This document shows, piece by piece, positions 43,034-51,545 of a stretch of DNA of 60,201 bases. Under the pieces are notes generated by a model. The model did not search any database, had not been told where the DNA came from, and saw only the letters and a list, made by a program, of their open reading frames with translations. The stretch's first letter is position 1. Each line of letters begins with the position of its first letter. Position numbers and translations under genes: made by a program. Origin of the DNA: Polyangiaceae bacterium (GTDB lineage Bacteria > Myxococcota_A > Polyangia > Polyangiales > Polyangiaceae); NCBI GenBank assembly GCA_009781005.1, contig WQYX01000019.1, forward strand, positions 1 through 60,201, given 5' to 3'.

Positions 43034-45133
43034 CTACTGCGCGGGTCGCGCGCATCGCGCGCCGAACTTGCCGTACTGGAACGTCACCTGAAAGGAAGCC
43101 CCGCCTTCGTACTGGTGACCCTCCCACGACCGGCCAATGGCAGTCGTTGATGGAATTCCGGTGTAGTGCGTTCCTGTCCCGTCCTTGCCTGAGCGCGTGC
43201 ACGTGGCCGCGCCTGGTGCGGGAGCCCCTGAGAAATCACAGAAGTCGCTTCCCGTTCCGGTAAAGTCGCCCGTGTATTCGACCATGTTCGCGAAGAGATC
43301 CATCCAGCTTTCGCCGTTGGCTTGTTTGGCTGACGCATCGTCGACCATGCGTCCTGGCGCGGCGATGAGCGATTCGTTGTCCAGCGATTTGTCGATGCCG
43401 AGCGGGAATTCGTAGAAAGTACCGGCTCCGTCTTCAGCAACGTTATAGAGCGTGTTTTGGCAGGTGAAGCCGCCGTTGCCGTAGATGCCGTTGCACCAGT
43501 TGTAATTCGGGCAGGGTTTGCCCAGGCCTCCGGCGCAGACGTTCGCTGCGGGAAACGGGTACGAATTCGTCGCCACGGTCCACACGTCCTGATAATCGGC
43601 TTTCAGTGCGAGCTCACCGCCGTCCCATGCGCAGAACGCCGCATACATGATTGGCATGGCGCAATTGAGTGACTTTTCGTCCGAAACCAACCGTGAAATC
43701 GGCCGTGTTGGAATTCCGTATTCTGAGAGATGTGCTGGATCCTGCCAATACGTGTTTGCGCTGTAGTTGCCCTCGCCGTTGTAGCAGCCTCGAATGCCGG
43801 CGTAGTTGTCGATGTCGATCGCCATGTGCGCCGTGAGACCAAGATCGCCTGACTGCGCTTGCGGATAAATAGACTGCAAAACGGGCGCATTTTTTATGAA
43901 ATTCGCGAGCTGCGAGGTTGGATTCGCTACCACGAACGCACCAACCCACGAGCGAATGTTCGGACCTGCCTGCGTAAGGAAGGTGCGGAAGCGCCCCGAG
44001 GTGATCTCGTACTTGTCCAGACGACGCGTTGTGCGTGTTGGTAGCGGAAGCGACTTGCAGCACGAATCGTGAACGGCGCCCGCGCTGCCCGTTTCCCCTG
44101 CACCGCAGGACGTGATACCGGCCACCTCCGCCGTGTTGCATGAAGGCGCCACGCACTCGCCTGCCGGCGAGCACGCGCCCGTCGCGCAGTCGCCGTTCAC
44201 CGCGCATTTCTTCGAATCTTTGCAGCGCGGCGCCGTGTACGTGAAGTCCCCATCCGTGACGCCGCTGCCTCCGCAGTCGACGTCCGACTCACCGCCGTTC
44301 TGCACGTTGTCGGCTGCCGTTGGCTGTACGCACACCGAATCCGTGCACGCGAGGGCGAGGCAGTCGTTGTTCTTCACGCACGTTTTGCCGAATGTGCAGC
44401 CAGGTGCATTCGGACCGCCGCAATCGATATCCGTCTCCCCTTGATCCTTCTTGCCGTCGGTTGCGCTCGGCGCGGCGCACTCGCCACTCTTGCAAACGCC
44501 TTCGCAGTCGTCGTCGAGCACGCATGCCTGTCCGGCCGTGCAAGGCTGGGCATCTTTTACCGAGCCACCGCAGTCGACGCCGGTTTCGCCGCCATTGCGC
44601 TTGCCATCTGCATGCACGTCGGCGGGCGGCGCGGCGCAGATCTTGTCGCAATAATCCGATGAGCAATCGGCCGCAGACTGGCAAACGTCGCCGTCGGCGC
44701 AGAGCGCCGACAGACCGACGCCGCACGTCTTCTGCGCGATCGGGGCGCATATACTGTTTGTGCAATCGCCGCTCGTGCACTCATCCTCACTCTGGCATGA
44801 CGAACCGTCGCACAGTTTGAGCGACGACTCGGCCTCCGTTTCGGCCCTGCACGGAGTGGCGATTGCATTGCACTTTCCTGCCACGCATGATCCGACGTTG
44901 CAGTCGTCATCGATGGTGCAGCTCTCTTGATCGGAGCATTTGCGAGCCGCCGACGCGCCGCACGCGTTGTTGTCGCTCGCATCCACGCCCACGTTGTTCG
45001 CGTTCGTGTGATTCGAATCCGCGCGGTTTGAATCCGTGTCGCTCGGATTTGATTTCGTATCGTTCGAGCTCCCCCCACACGACGCCGCCGCGATCACGAG
45101 TCCCAGTAGACTTCCAAGCCAAGGACGTTTCAC
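43034..45133 (-). CDS. Cys-rich repeat lipoprotein with degenerate FGE/SUMF1 domain
   Basis: 699 aa, surface lipoprotein (signal ending IAAASC). After an Asn/Asp/Ser-rich linker come six or more disulfide-rich modules of the type C-x-D-x-DC-x4-C-x4-C, several introduced by a GET-x-VDCGG or GES-DVDCGG segment. The last 320 residues resemble an FGE/SUMF1 fold: RLDKYEITSGRFRTFL, AAFCAWDGGELALKADYQDVW, SWMDLFANMVEYTGDF and a final FGARCARPA. The catalytic cysteine segment of true FGEs is not recognisable. Likely a surface adhesin or binding protein. The stop is one base from repeat B4. The 229-base leader region (45134-45362) shows no gene. Confidence 0.82.
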   Translation of the reverse strand: MKRPWLGSLLGLVIAAASCGGSSNDTKSNPSDTDSNRADSNHTNANNVGVDASDNNACGASAARKCSDQESCTIDDDCNVGSCVAGKCNAIATPCRAETEAESSLKLCDGSSCQSEDECTSGDCTNSICAPIAQKTCGVGLSALCADGDVCQSAADCSSDYCDKICAAPPADVHADGKRNGGETGVDCGGSVKDAQPCTAGQACVLDDDCEGVCKSGECAAPSATDGKKDQGETDIDCGGPNAPGCTFGKTCVKNNDCLALACTDSVCVQPTAADNVQNGGESDVDCGGSGVTDGDFTYTAPRCKDSKKCAVNGDCATGACSPAGECVAPSCNTAEVAGITSCGAGETGSAGAVHDSCCKSLPLPTRTTRRLDKYEITSGRFRTFLTQAGPNIRSWVGAFVVANPTSQLANFIKNAPVLQSIYPQAQSGDLGLTAHMAIDIDNYAGIRGCYNGEGNYSANTYWQDPAHLSEYGIPTRPISRLVSDEKSLNCAMPIMYAAFCAWDGGELALKADYQDVWTVATNSYPFPAANVCAGGLGKPCPNYNWCNGIYGNGGFTCQNTLYNVAEDGAGTFYEFPLGIDKSLDNESLIAAPGRMVDDASAKQANGESWMDLFANMVEYTGDFTGTGSDFCDFSGAPAPGAATCTRSGKDGTGTHYTGIPSTTAIGRSWEGHQYEGGASFQVTFQYGKFGARCARPAQ

Positions 45134-45362
45134 GATGAATTGTCTCCTGACGAAAGCCTATGAGAATTTGTCGCAGCGCAACAAGTTGTCCATCCTGGGC
45201 TCGAGTGTGGATAGGACTCCTTAGGGCTCCTTCTGTAGGTTGAAATGCCATTGATATTTCGGTGATTGGCTGTCCAGTTACAAGCACACGGCCGTGATCC
45301 CAGCGATCACGGAACACGCATTCATACCTTTGGGGCCCGTTCAGCACACGCAACCGCGCTGT

Positions 45363-46442
45363 TTAGGCCTTGGCGGCGAGCTGACCGCAGGCAGCGTCTA
45401 CGTCGCCGCCGCCGCTGTAACGCTTGTGAGTGAAGATCCCTCGTGCGGCAAGCACATCGCGAAACGCGGTTTCAATCCGAGTCTCCGTGCGCGCGAAGGG
45501 ATCCGCCGTATCGCTCTTGATAGGGTTGTACGGAATGATGCTGATGCGAGGATGGCGTCCCGTCTTCTCTCGAAATGCAATGACTCGATCCGCGAGCGAC
45601 GCAGCGTCTTCGGGTTGATCGTTGACGCCAGCGAGAAGCGTGACAGCCCACATCGGAGCAAGTCCCGTGAGCATCGTGTGCTCGGCAGTCGCCTCGAGAA
45701 CCTCGTCGAGCGAGTGCACGCGATCCATTGGCATGAGCCTGCGCCGAACGTCGGCCCGAGCCGAGCCAAGCGACAGCGCAAGGCGAACCCTCGGCGCTTC
45801 TCGCGCGAGGCGCCGGATGCCTGATGGTAGTCCCGCGGTGGAGACGGTGATCGCCCGTGCATCGATCGCGAGCGCGCTGGGATCTTGCATGACACCGATG
45901 GCACCAAGAACGCGATCGAGGTTTGCGAGCGGCTCGCCCATGCCCTGAAAGACAACGCCGTGTACGCGCATGCCGGGAGAAAGTGCACGCCGCACAATCC
46001 GAACTTGTTCGACGATCTCCCAAGTCTCGAGATTTCGTGACAGCCCCATGCTTCCTGTTGCGCAGAATGCGCAAGCGAGCGCGCACCCAACTTGTGAGCT
46101 CACGCAGACGGAGAAACGCGATTGGTGCTCGAGTGGAATGCGCACGGTCTCGACGACGTGGCCGTCCGTCGTTCGCAGCGTGTACTTCACGAACGGGTCG
46201 ATTTGACTTCGGCGCTCGGAGAGGATCTCGAGCGCGGGAACGAAACCTCTCTTCATCACCGTTTGCCGCGAGGATCGGCGAATGAGCGAGCTCGGCGTTG
46301 AGATGGTCTCGTCGCGATGGACTTGTGCGATGATCCTCCTTGCGTCGGCGAGCGGCAGTTCACCCATCGCCGCACAAAGTTCCTCCGGGCGGAGTCCTTG
46401 GAGCGGAATCTTTGGCAGCGCGTCCCCCGTCATCCGGGCCAT
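45363..46442 (-). CDS. rlmN: RlmN-type radical SAM rRNA/tRNA methyltransferase
   Basis: 359 aa. It methylates C2 of adenosine in 23S rRNA (A2503) and tRNA. The radical-SAM CxxxCxxC motif is visible in VGCALACAFCATGSMGLSRN, with QGMGEPLANL following. The second catalytic cysteine, which carries the transferred methyl group, is in the C-terminal SGGGDVDAACGQLA. These features separate RlmN/Cfr from other radical SAM enzymes; genomic context gives no hint of Cfr-type resistance. Start ATG 46442 (MARMTGDALPKIPL). It is divergent from tatB with 46 bases between starts. Confidence 0.9.
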   Translation of the reverse strand: MARMTGDALPKIPLQGLRPEELCAAMGELPLADARRIIAQVHRDETISTPSSLIRRSSRQTVMKRGFVPALEILSERRSQIDPFVKYTLRTTDGHVVETVRIPLEHQSRFSVCVSSQVGCALACAFCATGSMGLSRNLETWEIVEQVRIVRRALSPGMRVHGVVFQGMGEPLANLDRVLGAIGVMQDPSALAIDARAITVSTAGLPSGIRRLAREAPRVRLALSLGSARADVRRRLMPMDRVHSLDEVLEATAEHTMLTGLAPMWAVTLLAGVNDQPEDAASLADRVIAFREKTGRHPRISIIPYNPIKSDTADPFARTETRIETAFRDVLAARGIFTHKRYSGGGDVDAACGQLAAKA

Positions 46443-46488
46443 CCAGGCCCGCGTAGTTAGCAGACCCGTGTGCTACCGTGGCGGCGTC

Positions 46489-47010
46489 TTGTTCGGATTC
46501 AGCTTCTTCGAGCTCATCGTGGTCATCGTGGTGGCGCTCGTCGTCATCGGACCGAAGGATCTGCCGAAGATGCTGCGCAAGCTCGGACAGATGGCGAGCA
46601 AGCTTCGCCGCATGGCGTCGGATTTGCGTGCGGAGAGCGGCATTGACGAAGCGCTGCGCACCGAAGGACTCGCCGACGACATCGCCGAGATCCGAAAGCT
46701 TGCTCGTGGCGAGCTCGATGCCGTGCAGAGAGCCGCAACGATCGACGTCACGGATGCAGTCTACACACAACCGGCTGTGTATCGGGATGACGTTGTCGTT
46801 GCGCGTTCGCGCGAATATCCGCGCGACGGAGTCGACACGTTCGGTGCGCTACCCGACAACGCGATCGTCTACGCGGAGGGATTGCCAAAGTCCCCACTTG
46901 GTCGCGATCCACTTTATGTGCTCGGTGACGAAAATGCCGTTTTGCCCGAGGACGCGGCAAAAACGGGCGACGCGGAGACAGGCGACCGAGAGGACGCTGA
47001 GGCTCGCTGA
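46489..47010 (+). CDS. tatB: twin-arginine translocase subunit TatB
   Basis: 173 aa. The N-terminal hairpin typical of TatB (FGFSFFELIVVIVVALVVIGPKDLP, in part) is followed by an amphipathic helix (KMLRKLGQMASKLRRMASDL) and a variable acidic tail. TatB and TatC recognise folded proteins with twin-arginine signals. TTG 46489 is chosen because family members begin with one residue before FG; a GTG at 46468 is an alternative. Its TGA overlaps the tatC ATG (TGATG). No tatA is adjacent. Confidence 0.88.
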   Translation: MFGFSFFELIVVIVVALVVIGPKDLPKMLRKLGQMASKLRRMASDLRAESGIDEALRTEGLADDIAEIRKLARGELDAVQRAATIDVTDAVYTQPAVYRDDVVVARSREYPRDGVDTFGALPDNAIVYAEGLPKSPLGRDPLYVLGDENAVLPEDAAKTGDAETGDREDAEAR

Positions 47011-47858
47011 TGTCGACCGATCTCGCCCCTTCACGCAAGAGCAATCCCGACGACGAAAACCCCACTCACGTCGAACCCGAAGGCGACGTGAAGATGACGA
47101 TTTGGGAGCACCTCGCGGAGTTGCGCACCCGCCTCGTGCGTGCAGCCATTGCCATGTTCGTGGGAGCCATTGTTTGTTGGATCTTCCGTGAGAAACTCCT
47201 TTCGTGGCTCTCCGCGCCGTACATGGTCGCGTGGCGTGACAAGTTCCCGAACGATCCGCCGGAGCTGCAGACGCTCGCGCCCGCCGACGCATTTGTAAAC
47301 TACATGCAATTGTCGCTCGTGGGGGGTGTGGTGCTCGCCGCCCCCATCATCTTCTACCAATTGTGGGCATTCATCAGCCCGGGCCTTTACGCGCGCGAAA
47401 AGCGCTACATCATTCCGTTCGTCCTCTTTTCGACGAGCCTATTCCTCGCGGGTGTTGCGTTTGCTTATTACGTCGCATTCCCATTTAGCTTCCAGTATTT
47501 CTTTTCCCTGCTCGGCGACGTCGGCGGCGTCAAACTCACGTCGCGCCCGACCATGGAGTTTTATCTCGATTTCACGACTCGAATGCTCCTGGCATTCGGG
47601 TTCGTTTTCGAACTACCGCTCTTCATCGCCTTCCTCGCACTCGCCGGCATTGTCACGCCGCGCCAGCTCGTGCGCTTCAGCCGTTGGGCCATCATTAGCG
47701 CCTTCGTGATTGGCGCGTTCGTCACGCCGGGACCCGAGGTTTCGAGCCAAATCGCCGTCTCGCTCGCCTTGGTGGGACTCTACTTTATCAGCGTAGGCGT
47801 GGCATTCGTCGTCGCCAAGAAGCGCGACGACGAATCCTCAGAATCGAATAACGAGTAG
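47010..47858 (+). CDS. tatC: twin-arginine translocase subunit TatC
   Basis: 282 aa with six transmembrane helices. Family motifs include MTIWEHLAELRTRLVRAA, the periplasmic LQTLAPADAFVNYMQLS region, LWAFISPGLYAREKRYIIPF, and a FVFELPLFIAFLA helix with the conserved Glu. It forms the signal-peptide receptor of the Tat system. The TAG stop (47856-47858) shares its last base with the first base of element B5, which lies between this gene and the convergent rsfS. Confidence 0.95.
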   Translation: MSTDLAPSRKSNPDDENPTHVEPEGDVKMTIWEHLAELRTRLVRAAIAMFVGAIVCWIFREKLLSWLSAPYMVAWRDKFPNDPPELQTLAPADAFVNYMQLSLVGGVVLAAPIIFYQLWAFISPGLYAREKRYIIPFVLFSTSLFLAGVAFAYYVAFPFSFQYFFSLLGDVGGVKLTSRPTMEFYLDFTTRMLLAFGFVFELPLFIAFLALAGIVTPRQLVRFSRWAIISAFVIGAFVTPGPEVSSQIAVSLALVGLYFISVGVAFVVAKKRDDESSESNNE

Positions 47859-47979
47859 ACCGCTTTCAAGTTGACGCGAGGTCGAGGCGGGGCCGAGGAG
47901 CGGACCGGAATAGCCTTGTGTGGCTTTGAGGACCGCACCGCAGGCCCCAACGATGAGATCGCGTCAAATCGAAAGCGGT
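47858..47979. repeat. family B hairpin element, copy B5
   Basis: 122-bp palindrome with termini GACCGCTTTCAAGTTGACG and CGTCAAATCGAAAGCGGT. Left end coincides with the tatC stop codon; right arm encodes the last residues and TGA stop of rsfS on the other strand. It therefore forms the 3' end of two convergent genes at once. Confidence 0.93.
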
Positions 47980-48551
47980 ACGGGGATGCGCCGCGCATCC
48001 ATCCACAACGAATCGATATCGTATGCAGAGCGCGCATCATCTTGAAAGACGTGCACCACCACATCGCCGAAATCCATCAATACCCAGTTTGCGTGAGGCA
48101 GTCCTTCGACTGCGAGAGCACGTTTGTTGCGCTTGCGTAGAGCTTCTTCGATTGCGTTCGACAGCGCGGTGACATGGCGATCGCTGCGGCCCGACATGAG
48201 CACCAGGAAGTCAGCGTAGTCGACACGGCCAGCAACATCGATCACCTCGAGGCCCGATGCCTTCTTCTCGATGGCCTCGATTGCGATCGTGATGGCCATC
48301 TCGCGCGACTCGTCGCTCGCGATGCTCGTCGCGCCAGGAGTAGCCTTTTGCTCGATGCCGCGATGGGCCCCGGCGGGCGCCGCGCGCGGCGCGGCAGTCT
48401 TCGACGAACGATCTCGGACCTTCGCCGGACGCGAGGCTGCATCGGGGGCAACCGTTTGGTTGCGCGACGTCGTTTTGCTGGGCGCGCCGTGGGATGTGCG
48501 AAGCATCGGGCGGTTCGGCCCCTTGGGAGGCGGACGTTTGTTCACGGACAA
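47964..48551 (-). CDS. rsfS: ribosome silencing factor RsfS (with N-terminal extension)
   Basis: 195 aa. The C-terminal 110 residues form the RsfS/DUF143 domain (AIEAIEKKASGLEVIDV, DYADFLVLMSGRSDRHVTALSNAIEEAL, NWVLMDFGDVVVHVF), which binds ribosomal protein L14 and blocks subunit joining in starvation. An 85-residue basic, low-complexity extension (KRPPPKGPNRP and following) precedes it, longer than in most homologues. It is downstream of proA with a 34-base gap, the order seen in many bacteria where nadD or proB are also near. The last four residues P-L-S-I and the stop come from element B5. Confidence 0.9.
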   Translation of the reverse strand: MSVNKRPPPKGPNRPMLRTSHGAPSKTTSRNQTVAPDAASRPAKVRDRSSKTAAPRAAPAGAHRGIEQKATPGATSIASDESREMAITIAIEAIEKKASGLEVIDVAGRVDYADFLVLMSGRSDRHVTALSNAIEEALRKRNKRALAVEGLPHANWVLMDFGDVVVHVFQDDARSAYDIDSLWMDARRIPVPLSI

Positions 48552-48585
48552 GACAGCTCCTGAAAAATTAGTCGTTGGCGCAAGA

Positions 48586-49842
48586 TCATGCGCGAACGTG
48601 ACCCTCGCCGTCGACGATCCACTTCATGGTGGTGAGCGCTTCGAGCCCCATGGGACCGCGCCAGTGCACGCGGCTCGTGGCAATGCCAATCTCGGCGCCG
48701 AGACCGAATTGTCCGCCGTCATGGAAGCGCGTCGAAGCATTGACGGCGACGCACGCGGCGTCCACTTCGCGTCGAAAGCGTTCGGCGTGCGCGGCGTTTG
48801 GCGTGAGGATCGCCTCGGTGTGGCCGGAGCCGTACTCCGCGATGTGTGCGAGCGCGGCGTCGAGCCCGTCGACCACGCGCACCGCGAGCACCGTGTCTAG
48901 AAACTCGCGCCCCCAGTCGTCCTCCGACGCGGGTTTGGCAGCGGGAACGAGCGCGCATGTCTGCGCGTCACCTCGAAGTTCGCAGCCGGCACTCAAGAGC
49001 GCGTTGGCAACGGGTGAGAGCACGCGCGCCGCGTCCTTTGCATCCACGAGCAAACACTCGACCGCGTTGCAGACGCCGGGGCGCTGCATCTTCGCGTTCA
49101 TCACGACGCGCGTGGCCATCGCGATGTCGACGCCCGCATCGAGAAAGATGTGGCAGACGCCCTTGTAGTGCTGCACGACGGGCACGCGCGCGTTCTCCGT
49201 TACGTAGCGAATGAGTGCTTCACCGCCGCGCGGGATTGCGAGATCCACGAAGTCGCTCTGTTGAATGAGTGCCCTCACGCCGTCGCGATCGGTGAAGGGC
49301 AGCACCGCCACGGCGTCGCTCGGCAACCCCACGCTCTCGATCGCGCGCATCAATATCTCGGCGAGCGCTGCGTTCGATCGCGCAGCTTCCGAGCCTCCAC
49401 GCAAGACGACCGCGTTGCCGGCCTTGAACGTCAACGCGCTCGCATCCACCGTGACGTTGGGGCGCGCCTCGTAGATCATCGCAATGACTCCGAGCGGGAC
49501 GCGCACGCGTGCGATGCGAAGGCCATCTTCTCGCGTGGTGCGTGAAACGACTTCGCCCACGGGATCGGGCAGGGCGGCGATCTGTCGGACGCTCTCGGCC
49601 ATGCCGGCGAGACGCGCTTCGTCGAGCATGAGTCGATCGAGCAAGGCGCCCTTCGTGCCTCGGTCGCGCGCCGCTTCGAGGTCGGCGGCATTCGCTCTCA
49701 ATACGTCGGCCGCATGCGTGCCGAGCGCTCGCGCAATGGCTTCGAGTGCCGCGTCCTTTTCGGCGCGCGGGCGCGGCGAGAGCTTTCGAGCAGCATCACG
49801 GGCTTTCTTGCATATTGCACGAACTTGCTCATCGAGCGTCAT
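48586..49842 (-). CDS. proA: glutamate-5-semialdehyde dehydrogenase
   Basis: 418 aa. Second step of proline synthesis: reduces gamma-glutamyl phosphate with NADPH. Family blocks include PLGVIAMIYEARPNVTVDA, KAGNAVVLRGGSEA, VPVVQHYKGVCHIFLDAGVD and the catalytic Cys region RPGVCNAVECLLVD. ATG 49842 (MTLDEQVRAICKKA) is the usual start; an upstream ATG is in frame. rsfS follows after 34 bases. proB is not in the window. Divergent from thrC with about 110 bases between starts. Confidence 0.94.
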   Translation of the reverse strand: MTLDEQVRAICKKARDAARKLSPRPRAEKDAALEAIARALGTHAADVLRANAADLEAARDRGTKGALLDRLMLDEARLAGMAESVRQIAALPDPVGEVVSRTTREDGLRIARVRVPLGVIAMIYEARPNVTVDASALTFKAGNAVVLRGGSEAARSNAALAEILMRAIESVGLPSDAVAVLPFTDRDGVRALIQQSDFVDLAIPRGGEALIRYVTENARVPVVQHYKGVCHIFLDAGVDIAMATRVVMNAKMQRPGVCNAVECLLVDAKDAARVLSPVANALLSAGCELRGDAQTCALVPAAKPASEDDWGREFLDTVLAVRVVDGLDAALAHIAEYGSGHTEAILTPNAAHAERFRREVDAACVAVNASTRFHDGGQFGLGAEIGIATSRVHWRGPMGLEALTTMKWIVDGEGHVRA

Positions 49843-49953
49843 GGCCCGCGTATATAGCTCAATTGCCATGCTCATGACGCGGGAGAGGCGAGGAGCGCCG
49901 GGATGTGCCTACCCTTGGCCTGCGCGATCGCGCTATATGCGCGAGCGATCGTC

Positions 49954-51279
49954 ATGACCAAGCTGACCGCTCATTTTCGTTGCTTCCGGGGCTGCGCGGA
50001 GACGTTTCCACTCACGCGTGCGATCTACCGCTGTCCCACGTGCGACGGCCTCCTCGAAGTTTCCCACGATCTCGACGCCCTTCGCGAGACGAGTGGACCC
50101 ACGTGGCGTGCACGGTTCGACGCGCGCTGGGCACCGCACGCCGAAGATCTGCCGTTGCCCTCTGGCGTATGGAGCAAGCGTGAGTGGGTCGCACCCGAAA
50201 TTCCGAGCGACGCGATCGTGTCGACCGGCGAGGGAATGACGCCGCTCTATCCTGCGCGCCGCCTCGCGGCAGAAGCCTCGTTCGGCGAACTCTATGTCAA
50301 ACAGTGCGGGACAACGCACACGGGCTCGTTCAAAGATCTCGGAATGACGGTGCTCGTAAGCGTCGTCAACCAAGCCATGCGCGAAGGCACGCTCCGCGTT
50401 CGCGCCATCGCGTGCGCGAGTACGGGCGACACGTCGGCAGCGCTCGCGGCGTACGGTGCGGCGTCCGGTTTGCCAGTCGTCGTGTTCTTGCCGCGCGGCA
50501 TGATCTCCGTCGCGCAACTCGTTCAGCCTCTCGCCAACGGCGCGCGCGTCCTCGCGCTGGACACAGATTTCGACGGCTGCATGCGCGTCGTCAGAGAGCT
50601 CGCCTCGCGCGGGCTCATCTACCTTGCCAACTCGATGAATCCGCTTCGCATCGAAGGGCAGAAGACGGTCGCCATCGAGATCTCCCAGCAACTTGGATGG
50701 GAGCCGCCGGACTGGGTCGTTCTGCCGAGCGGCAACCTCGGAAACGCCGCGGCCCTCTACGCAGGCTTCTCCATGGCGAAATCGCTCGGCGTCATCGACA
50801 GGCTTCCGCGCCTCTGCATCGCCCAGGCCGCCAACGCGAATCCCATGTATCGTGCATTCATCGCGCACACCGACGTCGTCGAGCCTGTCGTTGCGAAGCC
50901 CACGCAAGCAAGCGCCATTCGAATCGGTGCTCCCGTGAGCGCACCGCGAGCCATGGCGGCACTGCATGCGATGAACGGCGTCGTGGAAGAAGCAAACGAG
51001 AACGAGCTTGCGGATGCGAGTGCGCGCGCAGACAAAACCGGCCTTTACACGTGCCCGCACACGGGCGTTGCTCTCGCGTGCGCCATGAAGCTTCGTGCGC
51101 GCGGCGTCATCGGCCCGCGCGATCGCGTCGTCGTCATCTCAACGGCGAGCGGGTTGAAGTTCACCGAGTTCAAGCTCGGTTATCACGAGCACAAACTTCC
51201 GGATGTCACTTCCACGCTCGCGAACGAGCCGGTGACGCTGCCCGCGGACGTCGAGACCGTCGCGCATCATCTTGCCTGA
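49954..51279 (+). CDS. thrC: threonine synthase
   Basis: 441 aa PLP enzyme that converts O-phosphohomoserine to threonine. An N-terminal zinc-ribbon-like lead (FRCFRGC, YRCPTCDG) precedes the fold-type II domain. The PLP lysine is in THTGSFKDLGMTV, and LPSGNLGNAAALYAG and the CPHTGVALA segment are typical. ATG 49954 is chosen because it begins the conserved lead; an earlier in-frame ATG (49903) would overlap the divergent proA promoter region. No other threonine gene is adjacent. Confidence 0.92.
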   Translation: MTKLTAHFRCFRGCAETFPLTRAIYRCPTCDGLLEVSHDLDALRETSGPTWRARFDARWAPHAEDLPLPSGVWSKREWVAPEIPSDAIVSTGEGMTPLYPARRLAAEASFGELYVKQCGTTHTGSFKDLGMTVLVSVVNQAMREGTLRVRAIACASTGDTSAALAAYGAASGLPVVVFLPRGMISVAQLVQPLANGARVLALDTDFDGCMRVVRELASRGLIYLANSMNPLRIEGQKTVAIEISQQLGWEPPDWVVLPSGNLGNAAALYAGFSMAKSLGVIDRLPRLCIAQAANANPMYRAFIAHTDVVEPVVAKPTQASAIRIGAPVSAPRAMAALHAMNGVVEEANENELADASARADKTGLYTCPHTGVALACAMKLRARGVIGPRDRVVVISTASGLKFTEFKLGYHEHKLPDVTSTLANEPVTLPADVETVAHHLA

Positions 51280-51281
51280 CG

Positions 51282-51533
51282 TCAGATCGCATCGGCATCG
51301 CCTGAGTCGTCGGCATCACCCGAATCATCGGCATCGCTTGCATCATTGGCGTCGCCTTCTTCGGATGCATCGGCCGCGTCGGATGTCTCGGGCGGTGCTG
51401 CGTCCTCTGTTGTTCCAGTGTCGGGTACCTCGACCGGGATCTTCGTGCGATCGAAGTCCGTCACGAGCTCGCATCCGAATGCGAGCGACGCAGTAACACC
51501 AACGAGCACGAGGCTGACTGTGGAGAGCTTCAT
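51282..51533 (-). CDS. small Asp-rich lipoprotein
   Basis: 83 aa. Signal peptide STVSLVLVGVTASLAFGC with lipobox. The mature part is short (ELVTDFDRTKIPV) followed by a long Asp/Ala/Ser tail (DADDSGDADDSGDADA) encoded by imperfect tandem repeats of about 24 bases. Similar acidic tails are common in myxobacterial lipoproteins. No function is suggested. It ends 3 bases from the thrC stop, so the two genes are convergent. It lies 12 bases downstream of the PEGA gene on the same strand. Confidence 0.7.
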   Translation of the reverse strand: MKLSTVSLVLVGVTASLAFGCELVTDFDRTKIPVEVPDTGTTEDAAPPETSDAADASEEGDANDASDADDSGDADDSGDADAI

Positions 51534-51545
51534 TCTCGCGTCCTC

